Assembly: GCF_900087015.1 (NCBI RefSeq)
Contig: NZ_FLKP01000002.1
Span: 1,922,001-1,986,000, forward strand
DNA: 64,000 nt
Source of the DNA: Christensenella timonensis
Lineage (GTDB): Bacteria > Bacillota > Clostridia > Christensenellales > Christensenellaceae
Direction of reading: 5' to 3'
In this document: in pieces, positions 24,989 through 33,129 of the stretch
Layout: every line of letters starts with the position of its first letter
Position numbering within the stretch: the stretch's first letter is position 1
Notes under the pieces: generated by a model
The model's input: the letters and a program-made list of their open reading frames with translations, nothing else
The model's database searches: none
What the model was told of the DNA's origin: nothing
Program-made: the position numbers and the translations under genes

Positions 24989-25945
24989 CTAGTTCTCCTT
25001 ACGATCCTTGACCGCATATATCAGCACAATGAGGATCAGTATCGCTCCTTTTAGCGCGTATTGCCAATACGAATCGACCCCAACGAGGTTCAATATGTTG
25101 TTCAAAATAGTCATAACGAACGTGGACGCTATGATTCCCGAAAGCCTGCCTACGCCACCCGCAAGACTCAGCCCGCCCAGTACGCAGACGGTGACGGAAT
25201 CGAGCGAGAAATTTTTTCCAAGCGACGCGTCGCCCGTACCCATCCTTGCGGTCAGGTAGATGCCTGCGATCGCCGCCAGCATACCGCCTAGCGCATATAC
25301 CGCAATTTTTACTTTTTTGGTGTTGATGCCCGATAGCTGCGAAGTGCGTTCACTGCCGCCCACCGCATAGATGTTACGTCCAAAACGCGTTTTTCCCAGG
25401 ACGGTGATCATGATGGCAAAAAACGCAACCATGATCAGGATCCCTACCGGTATCACCCCCAGCCGGTAGGTCAGGAACTCCGTCAAGGCGTAGGGTACGG
25501 AGCCGCCCGGCGTAGGCCGGAATACCAGGGCGATCCCCGTCAGCACCGACATCGTTGCCAGCGTCATCGCGAACGGCGGTACCTTGAGCGTGGTGATGCC
25601 CCAGCCGTTCAAGGCGCCAAAGCCGATGCCGAAAGCCAGTGCCACCACGATCCCGATCAGTATTCCCACCGGGCTGTCGGCCGTGATCACCGACAGCATC
25701 GCGCACGTCGCGCTGATCATCGCGCCCAGCGAGAGGTCGATTCCCCCGGTGAGGATGATCAATGCCTGTGCAATCGATACGATGCCCAGTCCTACCGCCT
25801 GCTCAAAGATATTGCCTAAATTGACGGCGCTGATAAAACGGTTACTTACCAAAAGCCCAATGATGATTTCAATAATGAGCACAATGTAAACGGTCACAAT
25901 GGCGTCATTCTTTTTTACAAATTGCTTTAAAGCCATACTGTTCAT
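24989..25945 (-). CDS. ABC transporter permease, RbsC type (first)
   Basis: A 318-residue membrane subunit paralogous to the next gene. It shares the signature SIAQALIILTGGIDLSLGAM and the late VCVLGGLSLAGGVGRLSG motif of RbsC/BPD_transp_2 permeases, and spans the membrane many times. The ribosome site before the ATG is weak (AAGGG), and translation may be coupled to the ATPase gene 24 bases upstream. Having two different permeases suits sugar importers of the ribose or xylose type, but does not fix the substrate. Confidence 0.9.
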   Translation of the reverse strand: MNSMALKQFVKKNDAIVTVYIVLIIEIIIGLLVSNRFISAVNLGNIFEQAVGLGIVSIAQALIILTGGIDLSLGAMISATCAMLSVITADSPVGILIGIVVALAFGIGFGALNGWGITTLKVPPFAMTLATMSVLTGIALVFRPTPGGSVPYALTEFLTYRLGVIPVGILIMVAFFAIMITVLGKTRFGRNIYAVGGSERTSQLSGINTKKVKIAVYALGGMLAAIAGIYLTARMGTGDASLGKNFSLDSVTVCVLGGLSLAGGVGRLSGIIASTFVMTILNNILNLVGVDSYWQYALKGAILILIVLIYAVKDRKEN

Positions 25946-25969
25946 CTCTGCTACCCTTTCGTCTGCATG

Positions 25970-27484
25970 TTATCCGGCTGTTTTCGTTTGCGCCTTGTTG
26001 CCCACTGCCAGGTTGATGATCCCTTCTTCCGTTGCGCTTTCAGGATCGACTTCCCCGATGATATGGTGGTCGTAGCATACCAGTATCCTGTTGCTGGTAT
26101 GGATCGTCTCCAGCAGGTCGCTGGAAACCATCAGTATCGCTACGCCGCTGTCCGCAAGCTCACGCAACAACCGGTAAATTTCCATTTTTGCGTTGACATC
26201 GATCCCCCTTGTAGGTTCATGGATGATCAGAAGTCCCGGCTTCGCCACTAGGCAGCGGGCCAAAGCGACTTTTTGCTGGTTCCCACCGGAAAGCGACTGT
26301 ACCTCCAAGTCCAGAGATGTCGTTTTGATGCGCAATTGCTTTACCATCTCTTTTGAAAGCTTTCTTTCCTCGTTGGCCGTTACGAACAGGCCCTTTTTGG
26401 ATATTTTTTTTAAAATGGGTAAACAGATATTGTTATAAATGGGTAGGCCCAGGCACAGGCATTCCTGCTTCCTGTCGTCACTTAGGAAGGCAATCTTATT
26501 TTGCACCGCATCCTTTGTCGACCGGATCCGCAGTTCCTTCCCGTGCAGCTTCACCGTTCCCGAAAGTATGGTTTCCAGCCCAAAGATTGCCCTGATGACC
26601 TCTCGTTGGCCCTGGCCTTCCAGCCCGGCAATCGAAACGATTTCCCCTTTCCTTACGGCAAAGCTCGCGCCCTGCTTCCCCTTTTTGACGACAAGGCCGT
26701 CCACTTCCAGTACGGTCTCGCCGCATTTATCCTTTTCAAACGCAGGGAAGATACTGTCCACCTTGCGCCCAACCATCATGTTTACGATGTCGTCCCTGCT
26801 GATTTCCCCCGTATTCACGGTGCTGACCATATGACCGTCCTTGAGCACCGTGATCCTGTCGGATATTTCCATGATTTCATTGATCCTGTGCGTAATAAAA
26901 ATAATGGATTTGTTCTGTGCTTTTAGCGACTGCACGATGTCAAAGAGGAATTTCACCTCCTGCGGCGTAAGGGCCGCGGTCGGTTCATCCATAATGATCA
27001 GCTTCGCATCCACGCTGAGCGCCTTCATGATCTCCACCATCTGCTGCTGCGCGACGCTCAATTCTTTTACCAAGGTATCCGGCCGGATATCTACCTCCAG
27101 GCGCTTGCTTAGTTCCCGCACACTCTGGTGTATCTTCTTGGAATCGATGAAATGCTTGGTGCGTAAAGGCTGTTTTCCCAAATAAATATTTTCCGCAACC
27201 GACAAATGCGGGATCAAGTTGAATTCCTGGTGGATGATGCTGATGCCATAATCGCTCGCCTGTAGCGGGTTTTGTACATCTACCGCTTTTCCCTCCAGGC
27301 AGATCGTCCCTTCATCTTTGGAGAGCACCCCGCAAATGATGTTCATCAGGGTCGATTTTCCCGCGCCGTTTTCCCCGACCAGCGCGTGGATCTCACCCTT
27401 CAGGATACTCATATCGATATTTTCCAGCACAACGTTATCGCCAAATGATTTTTTGATATTTTTTACTTCCAATAATGTTTCCAC
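25970..27484 (-). CDS. Sugar-type ABC transporter ATPase with two nucleotide-binding domains
   Basis: A 504-residue RbsA/XylG-like ATPase with two cassettes. The first has Walker A GENGAGKSTLMN, signature LSVAQQQMVEI and Walker B LIIMDEPTAAL; the second has a degenerate loop GLEGQGQREVIRAIFG, then SLSGGNQQKVALARCL and LLIIHEPTRGID, in which the usual Asp-Glu is His-Glu. The asymmetry is normal for this class. The start is GTG at 27484, favoured because GAGGAG stands 7 bases upstream; an earlier GTG overlaps that site. It energises import of the ligand bound by the lipoprotein encoded first in the operon. Confidence 0.92.
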   Translation of the reverse strand: METLLEVKNIKKSFGDNVVLENIDMSILKGEIHALVGENGAGKSTLMNIICGVLSKDEGTICLEGKAVDVQNPLQASDYGISIIHQEFNLIPHLSVAENIYLGKQPLRTKHFIDSKKIHQSVRELSKRLEVDIRPDTLVKELSVAQQQMVEIMKALSVDAKLIIMDEPTAALTPQEVKFLFDIVQSLKAQNKSIIFITHRINEIMEISDRITVLKDGHMVSTVNTGEISRDDIVNMMVGRKVDSIFPAFEKDKCGETVLEVDGLVVKKGKQGASFAVRKGEIVSIAGLEGQGQREVIRAIFGLETILSGTVKLHGKELRIRSTKDAVQNKIAFLSDDRKQECLCLGLPIYNNICLPILKKISKKGLFVTANEERKLSKEMVKQLRIKTTSLDLEVQSLSGGNQQKVALARCLVAKPGLLIIHEPTRGIDVNAKMEIYRLLRELADSGVAILMVSSDLLETIHTSNRILVCYDHHIIGEVDPESATEEGIINLAVGNKAQTKTAG

Positions 27485-27522
27485 AAGACTTCTCCTCACA
27501 TCCGCCTCTTAGCGTTGGTGCT

Positions 27523-27553
27523 GCCGGACGGCGTTTTTCCGGCGCCGCCCGGC
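27523..27553 (-). promoter_or_regulatory. Stable hairpin between binding-protein and ATPase genes
   Basis: Arms of 11 bases (GCCGGGCGGCG with CGCCGTCCGGC, one G-U pair) around a 9-base loop, with no T run after it. This placement after the binding-protein gene is typical of mRNA 3'-end stabilisers that raise binding protein over membrane subunits. It is the largest gap (91 bases) in the 19-gene operon. Confidence 0.6.
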
Positions 27554-27575
27554 CTCCAACTTACCTTAGGTCATA

Positions 27576-28802
27576 TCATTCTCCATACAGCTCTTGTAGC
27601 AGGCTTTCCGGAAGAGCGCTCATGCCCCAGTAAGAATCCGAGAGATCCGGCCGTGCATATTCCTCCACCGTATCCTGTGTCACCACGGAATTTTCAAAGA
27701 TAAGGCTTTTGTCGACTTCCTCGCCCTGCAAACACTTGAGCGCGATGCGCAGCGCTTCGCCGCCGATCCATGAGGGATAGCCGGGGCCTACGCTCTCAAA
27801 GCCTTCCGGTTTGAGGTTCAGCCACATCTTCAGGAAGCCGTTGTTCGTTTCCCCTGTAATTGGCACCAGGTCTCGTCCTGCCGCCTGCATCGCTTCGATC
27901 GCCCCCTGCGCTACCGCGCCGCCGTGCGAAAACACCGCGTCGATCTCCGGATATGCAGCCAGTGCGGTTTCCATCGCCTGTTTCCCTTTGGCATAATCCC
28001 AGTCCGTGAAATATTCCGCCAGAACTTCGATCCCCGCGCCGCCGTCCGGCAATGCCGCGAGGGCGTCTTCCCAGGCCTGTGTCCTTTGCGCGGTGATATC
28101 GTTCCCTGCCATGCCGCTCAATACGACGACTTTGCCTTTGCCGCCGATTTTATCCAGCAGGAACTCCGCGCTTACTTTACCAAAATCATAATCGTCGCAG
28201 CCGATATACGCCGTATAGGCCGTTTCATCCTCGATTTGCGAGCTGAACGTAATAACCGGAATCCCCTGCGCGATCGCCTGTTTTGTCACGACATTGGTCG
28301 CGGTCGGCGAATTCGGCGCCAATAACAGGGCATCAATACCTTTGGCCAGCAAATCCTGTATGTCGGATATCTGCTTGGAGATATCTCCGCCTGCATCCGC
28401 TTCATATAATTCAATGCCCTGTCTCTTTGCTTCTTCTTCCAATTCCGTTACCATCTGCACGCGCCACGTATTGTCTACAGAGAAGTTTGAAAAACCGATC
28501 TTATACGGGCCATCCTTTTTAAATTCGGTCGTATCCACTTTCTCGCCGCTGGCTGTCCCTACGACTTCCCAGTCCACAAACCCGTCCGCCGCGGCTGCGC
28601 TCCCGTCGCCCGCAGCGCCGTCCGTTGCTTTTTGCGTACTGCCGGCCCCTGATGATTCCTGTGCGCTTTCCTCCGCCACAGGAGCGCTTGTTTCAGCGCT
28701 GCCCGAACCTTCTGCAGCCTGTTCAGCCGTCGTGCAGCCCGTCGCGAATACCGCAAGCACCATCATTACAACAACGGCAAGTACAATAACTCTTTTCTTC
28801 AT
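27576..28802 (-). CDS. Sugar-type ABC substrate-binding lipoprotein, first gene of the long operon
   Basis: A 408-residue periplasmic-binding-protein type 1 receptor. It has a lipoprotein signal with lipobox ATGC, a linker rich in Ser/Ala/Glu to about residue 75, then the binding domain (GPYKIGFSNFSVDNTWRVQM onward). Likely ligand-facing residues are in SNFSVDNTW, HGGAVAQG and TGETNNGFLKMW. The strong ribosome site AGGAGG precedes the ATG. Ligand class: sugar-like by family, not identified further. A close, membrane-anchored paralogue is encoded divergently at 29182-30321 and shares these same residues. Confidence 0.93.
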   Translation of the reverse strand: MKKRVIVLAVVVMMVLAVFATGCTTAEQAAEGSGSAETSAPVAEESAQESSGAGSTQKATDGAAGDGSAAAADGFVDWEVVGTASGEKVDTTEFKKDGPYKIGFSNFSVDNTWRVQMVTELEEEAKRQGIELYEADAGGDISKQISDIQDLLAKGIDALLLAPNSPTATNVVTKQAIAQGIPVITFSSQIEDETAYTAYIGCDDYDFGKVSAEFLLDKIGGKGKVVVLSGMAGNDITAQRTQAWEDALAALPDGGAGIEVLAEYFTDWDYAKGKQAMETALAAYPEIDAVFSHGGAVAQGAIEAMQAAGRDLVPITGETNNGFLKMWLNLKPEGFESVGPGYPSWIGGEALRIALKCLQGEEVDKSLIFENSVVTQDTVEEYARPDLSDSYWGMSALPESLLQELYGE

Positions 28803-29181
28803 ATTCTTCCTCCTAATATTTACTTTTGCATTTCTGCAAATCAGCTTTCGGGGATCGTTCGATTTTGCCTGTATCCATAAAATGTTTTGAAGTTATGTGT
28901 ATTATAGGTGCTAAATGATCGAATAAAAATGCAACACGGTTTCGAATGGTTCAAAATATTACTTCCTTTTTGAGCCCTACCCAAAAGAAATCGTTCAAAA
29001 TATTTAGGTTGCTGCGGGTGTGCCCCATAATATATTCATATTTTTAAATGTTGGAAGATATGTTATAATTTGATTACCTTAAACTGATAGATGTTACATT
29101 CTTCATGGATCATTGGCCTTATCTTCTTCGGCCCGAATCATCCCTGGCATAAAGGATTATTTTGAAAGTGAATGTTCTATT
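28803..29181. promoter_or_regulatory. Divergent control region between the two binding-protein genes
   Basis: This 379-base AT-rich gap holds no gene. It contains a minus-strand TATAAT at 28901-28906 for the long operon (poor -35), a plus-strand extended -10 TGTTATAAT at 29061-29069 for the anchored binding protein, and a direct repeat GTTCAAAATATT at 28949-28960 and 28993-29004. The repeats lie upstream of both promoters and are 44 bases apart, about four helical turns, as AraC-family or YesN regulators often need. Confidence 0.6.
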
Positions 29182-30321
29182 ATGACTGGAAAGAAAAAAT
29201 ATTGTGTTGTTTTGGTTATCACAATACTGCTTGCCATAACGGTGGTTTGTTTGTTGTTCTATATCCGTTCCCGCGAGCAGGAACAGGCTACCATTCTTAA
29301 TGCGCCCGTTTCCGAAGAAAGTACGGTACCTGCCGCGCCTTCGGGCAACGATGCTATTTTAGATACCCAATCCTTTAAAAAGGACGGCCCATACACAATC
29401 GGTTTTTCCAATATTTCGCTGGCGAATACCTGGCGTGTGCAAATGGCCAACGAGCTTACCGCCGAGGCCGAGCGCCAAGGCGTCGACCTCATTATCCGCG
29501 ATGCAAGCGACAGCCCTGCCCAGCAGGAGGCCGATATACAGGAATTGATCGATTTGCAGGTCGACGCACTATTGGTCGCCCCAGATTCTCCAATCGCCAC
29601 CAGCCACCTTACAAAACAGGCCATAGAATCGGGGATCCCCGTTATCATTATCAGCACGAGGATACAGGGGGAGGATAGCTATACCGCCTATATTGGCGTG
29701 GACGATTATGAATTCGGCTATATCAGCGCCACCTGGTTTTTAGAACAGCTTGACGGCAAAGGCGACATCATCATCATCAGTGGTATGGAGGGCAACCAGA
29801 TCACCAACGACCGCCACCAAGCCTGGCTTGACGTCCTGCACTCCCTTCCCGACCACGGCGACAATATCAACGTCCTGGAAACATATTATTCCGAATGGTC
29901 GTACGACCAGGGACGCGAGATCATGCAGGATGCGCTGTCCAAGTACGATAAGATAGACGGCGTATTTTCCCACGGCGGCGCATTGAGCCAGGGTGCGATC
30001 GAGGTTATGCTGGAAAACGGATACGAGCTTGTCCCCATTACCGGGGAATCCAACAACGGTTTCCTAAAGCTATGGACGACCCTGCGCCCAACCGGTTTCA
30101 GCAGTATTGCCCCCGGCTATCCCACTTGGATCGCTGCCGAGGGGTTACGCTCCGCCATTGCCATCCTGCAGGGCGAATCCGTCGCCAAATTCAATATTCT
30201 GCCCTGTACTGCCATCACAGACGATACGCTCGCAAAATATACGCGGCAGGACTTATCCGACGATTTTTGGGTCATCAGCAGCCTTACGGAAGAACAGCTC
30301 CAATACTGGTATGGAAAATAA
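29182..30321 (+). CDS. Membrane-anchored sugar-binding protein, probable sensor paralogue
   Basis: A 379-residue protein whose body is very similar to the operon's transport lipoprotein (GPYTIGFSNISLANTWRVQM, HGGALSQGAIEV, TGESNNGFLKLW). The N-terminus, MTGKKKYCVVLVITILLA and on, is one hydrophobic helix without a good lipobox (VVC is preceded by Val, not a small residue), so it is likely an uncleaved anchor. No transport subunits accompany it; instead a YesM/YesN two-component pair lies nearby. It recalls XylFII of Clostridium beijerinckii, an anchored xylose-binding protein that signals through LytS/YesN. The start is the ATG at 29182; an earlier TTG has no support. The ribosome site is weak. 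Confidence 0.82.
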   Translation: MTGKKKYCVVLVITILLAITVVCLLFYIRSREQEQATILNAPVSEESTVPAAPSGNDAILDTQSFKKDGPYTIGFSNISLANTWRVQMANELTAEAERQGVDLIIRDASDSPAQQEADIQELIDLQVDALLVAPDSPIATSHLTKQAIESGIPVIIISTRIQGEDSYTAYIGVDDYEFGYISATWFLEQLDGKGDIIIISGMEGNQITNDRHQAWLDVLHSLPDHGDNINVLETYYSEWSYDQGREIMQDALSKYDKIDGVFSHGGALSQGAIEVMLENGYELVPITGESNNGFLKLWTTLRPTGFSSIAPGYPTWIAAEGLRSAIAILQGESVAKFNILPCTAITDDTLAKYTRQDLSDDFWVISSLTEEQLQYWYGK

Positions 30322-30355
30322 AAAAGCCCGGCAGCCATTCATTGACTGCCGGATA
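30322..30355. terminator. Bidirectional terminator between convergent genes
   Basis: CCGGCAG and CTGCCGG arms form a hairpin with a T-rich tail on the minus strand (GCTTTTTTATT) and an AT-rich tail on the plus strand. It serves the anchored binding protein and the zinc-less dehydrogenase homologue. Confidence 0.75.
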
Positions 30356-30367
30356 AATTTGTTTCCG

Positions 30368-31387
30368 TCAACCCTCCATACGGAGCAGCGGCAATACGTT
30401 CCTGCCATCGACGCAGTCCCGCATCGCTCCATTGGCCTCCTCCATGGGATATTCCCTGACGATCCGCCCGATCCCGTACTTGCCAAGCACATTCACCGCT
30501 TTCCACAGGTCTTTCATGGAAAAGCCGCTCAACCCGACAACTTTCAGGCAATTTTGCGTGACATGCAGCATATTGAACGAAAATACTTGGTTTGCATGGT
30601 GATCCGATAATAATACCAGCATGCCGCCTTTTTTGATGTTGTAAAACATCGGCATCAGCAATTCTTCCTTTGCCGTAGTATCAAGCACGGCATAAAACCC
30701 CCTTGAGTCCGTGATCTTTGCCGCCGCCTCCCACAAATTCTGTGTCTGGGGATCGATCACGTGATCCGCCCCCAGCAGGCCTGCCAATTTCCTCCTGTAT
30801 GCTGACTGGTCGACTAGGGCTATTTTACCGATGTCCGTACGCATGGCCAGCAGCAGGAGCATGATGCCGATGCCGCTTTCACTTAGGATCGCGAGCGCGC
30901 CCGCGGGCTCGGCATTCGTTTTTTCGATAGCTTTCGTCCCTTTTGCCAGCAGAATAGCAAAACAAGCCTCCGCATAACCAAGTCCGTCGGGAATTTTGAC
31001 CAACTGGTTTTTATCCAAAACCACGAATTGTGAACATACGCCTCCCACCTGCTGCATGTCCAGGCACGCGCTTTCAAGGCCGATCAGGCAATTGGCGCAG
31101 TTCCCGCATGGCCCTACGTCGCTTCCCGCCACCCTGTCCCCTACCTGGAACCCAAACCGGGCCGCTTCATCCCCCACTTCCACAACGACCCCGGACATCA
31201 TGCTGCCCGCAATCTGCGGTTCGGAGCTGTCCGCAAGCATTTCCTCTCCCGCAAACACCCGCTTCTCGCGCTCATCCATGGCCGCGAAGCGTACCTTTAT
31301 GCGGATCTCCTGCGGCTTTCGCACCCGCACGTCCTGTATCTCCTCGATATCAAGATGGCTTTTCCCGTGCAATACGACTGCTTTCAT
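30368..31387 (-). CDS. Medium-chain dehydrogenase homologue without catalytic zinc ligands
   Basis: A 339-residue MDR-fold protein. The four structural-zinc cysteines are intact (CGNCANCLIGLESAC), but the catalytic cysteine motif (normally CGSD) reads AAMDEREKR and the GHE motif reads AGSMMSG. Catalytic zinc is therefore improbable. The nucleotide region is also changed: where GxGxxG is expected one finds SESGIGIML. It overlaps the AraC-type regulator gene by four bases (ATGA), so the two are translationally coupled. It may be a diverged enzyme or a ligand-sensing partner of the regulator. The function is not known. Confidence 0.75.
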   Translation of the reverse strand: MKAVVLHGKSHLDIEEIQDVRVRKPQEIRIKVRFAAMDEREKRVFAGEEMLADSSEPQIAGSMMSGVVVEVGDEAARFGFQVGDRVAGSDVGPCGNCANCLIGLESACLDMQQVGGVCSQFVVLDKNQLVKIPDGLGYAEACFAILLAKGTKAIEKTNAEPAGALAILSESGIGIMLLLLAMRTDIGKIALVDQSAYRRKLAGLLGADHVIDPQTQNLWEAAAKITDSRGFYAVLDTTAKEELLMPMFYNIKKGGMLVLLSDHHANQVFSFNMLHVTQNCLKVVGLSGFSMKDLWKAVNVLGKYGIGRIVREYPMEEANGAMRDCVDGRNVLPLLRMEG

Positions 31388-32994
31388 AGTCCTGCCAAAT
31401 GTTCGCCCCGTTGCATTTGTTTCTTATAGTCGACGGGCGACAAGCCTGTGATATCCTTGAAGATCGTGCTGAAATACCTGACGTTTTCAAAGCCGACCGC
31501 GGCAGCGACCTGATAAATCTTCTTGCTTCCGCCGCAGATGATTTCCTTGGCTTTCTTGACCCGGGTATCTTTGATATAGTGGTGCAGGTTGATCCCCGTC
31601 TCCTGCTTAAACAGGTAACACAGATAAGATTTGCTCATGTGCATTTTATTGGCGATATACGTCAGCGTCAGGGGTTCGTTGTAATGCTGTTTGATATAAT
31701 CCACCACCGTGCCGATCACAGGGTTGGTATATCGTGTCTGCTCCAACTGCAGCCGCACCAGCTCGCTAAAGTTGCCTTTCATGCGCCCGATCGCTTGCTC
31801 AATGCTATCGTCAGACGCTTGGTAGAATAAGAATACCTCGTCGCTGTGTACGCCGCTGTGCAGCAGCGCTTCATTGAAGATCGCGTTGACCCTGCCGCAG
31901 GCATAATAGTAACCGTCAAAATCCATGGAATACTTGATCGTACCATAGAACAGCCCTTCTAAAGCGCTGTTCACCGCTTGCAAATCCCGCTGCTCCAGTC
32001 CAGACTTGAGCATATTCAGAAGCTGTTCGATGGTTGCTTTGTCCACCAGATGGATACACCGTTCCATATAGCTCCAGTCAAGGATGTTCATTCCTTTCAT
32101 AAAAAAGGCGTAGCGGTGCAATTCTTCAATCTGTCCGATCCCCAGATGGATGTTCTGGTTGCCCTCTACCGGGCTGCTGATGTAATAGATGATCTCATGG
32201 TCTTCCAGTGCCGTGATCTCTTTGCGGGCCACGGTCTTGGCGATCCTGTGCAGTGCCGCAAACCGTTCCTTTTCCCACTGCACACTATTCTGTTTGAAGT
32301 CGTTCAATATGATATGCACGCTTTTTTCGTCACGCTGGAACGCTTCCCCGCACTGTTCCCCTGATACGAAATCCCCGACCTCTTTGCAGATTTCCAGAAG
32401 CGTACGGGCGCATAAATGTTCTTCCAGCCCTTTTTTACCGGCAGCCTCCGGCGATATCTCGATGGATACGATATGCATCTTGCCATTGTTCAAATACAGC
32501 CGCGGGATTCTGTCCGCATCCACCAGTCGGTTTTTCTTCTCCTTTTGGCAAAGCATTTCCAGATATTCCGCTTTGGAAACGCACGCGGTACGCATACCGT
32601 TGATCCTTTCGCGCTTATTCCCTTCCATACGCATCTTGGCATCCCGTTCCAAAAGCGTCTCTTTTACTTTTTTCACATCTTTTTCGCCGCTGATCAAGAC
32701 GCAGCCCTCTTTTACACAGGCTGCTGTACCCCATGCAAAATCGACAAAAATGATCTCCGGGTAGGCCCCGCGCTCGTCCAACCGCCGCATAAATTCTTTT
32801 TCGTCAAAATGGCGCAACCTTTTATTGAGTATGAGAATATCCGGCCGCAGGGCCGCCGTCTTTTCAAACGCAGCAACTACGCACCCGACTTCGTCAACGA
32901 CCTCAAACAGCCCTTTGGGAAGCTGTCTGACAGCATCGGCAAGAAACCTGATTTCATTTATGGTATTGGACACAACAAGGATTTTCCTGGACAT
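31384..32994 (-). CDS. AraC-family regulator with degenerate receiver domain
   Basis: A 536-residue regulator. The N-terminal 120 residues look like a receiver, but the acidic pocket is lost (VVSNT where VVDDE is usual) and the phospho-acceptor Asp is replaced by Asn57 in LILNKRL, so phosphorylation is unlikely. A long middle region is unassigned. The C-terminal 100 residues are a double helix-turn-helix of AraC type (LTLTYIANKMHMSKSYLCYL, then VAAAVGFENVRYFSTIFKD). It lies downstream of the YesM/YesN genes, with a separate candidate promoter, and is coupled to the zinc-less dehydrogenase gene. It probably acts on the neighbouring sugar-operon promoter with a signal other than phosphorylation. 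Confidence 0.85.
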   Translation of the reverse strand: MSRKILVVSNTINEIRFLADAVRQLPKGLFEVVDEVGCVVAAFEKTAALRPDILILNKRLRHFDEKEFMRRLDERGAYPEIIFVDFAWGTAACVKEGCVLISGEKDVKKVKETLLERDAKMRMEGNKRERINGMRTACVSKAEYLEMLCQKEKKNRLVDADRIPRLYLNNGKMHIVSIEISPEAAGKKGLEEHLCARTLLEICKEVGDFVSGEQCGEAFQRDEKSVHIILNDFKQNSVQWEKERFAALHRIAKTVARKEITALEDHEIIYYISSPVEGNQNIHLGIGQIEELHRYAFFMKGMNILDWSYMERCIHLVDKATIEQLLNMLKSGLEQRDLQAVNSALEGLFYGTIKYSMDFDGYYYACGRVNAIFNEALLHSGVHSDEVFLFYQASDDSIEQAIGRMKGNFSELVRLQLEQTRYTNPVIGTVVDYIKQHYNEPLTLTYIANKMHMSKSYLCYLFKQETGINLHHYIKDTRVKKAKEIICGGSKKIYQVAAAVGFENVRYFSTIFKDITGLSPVDYKKQMQRGEHLAGL

Positions 32995-33046
32995 GACTAC
33001 CTCCTGCGAAAGTAGGGATGGCGATGCCGATCACGATGTTACCTCT

Positions 33047-33074
33047 ACTATAGGAAATAGTATCCGGATATGAA
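33047..33074 (-). promoter_or_regulatory. Candidate promoter and palindrome before the degenerate-receiver AraC gene
   Basis: Minus-strand TTCATA (33069-33074), 16 bases, TATAGT (33047-33052), about 50 bases before the start. The -10 is part of a palindrome, TACTAT-AGGAA-ATAGTA, that could be an operator. Confidence 0.45.
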
Positions 33075-33129
33075 ATCTACATTATTACTATTTGGTGTAA
33101 TTTATTATGATGTGCCTTTTGGCCCGGTA

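Noticed and set aside
28803-29181. Small gene in the divergent control region
   Set aside because: Open frames are short, AT-rich and without ribosome sites; the region is explained by promoters and repeats.
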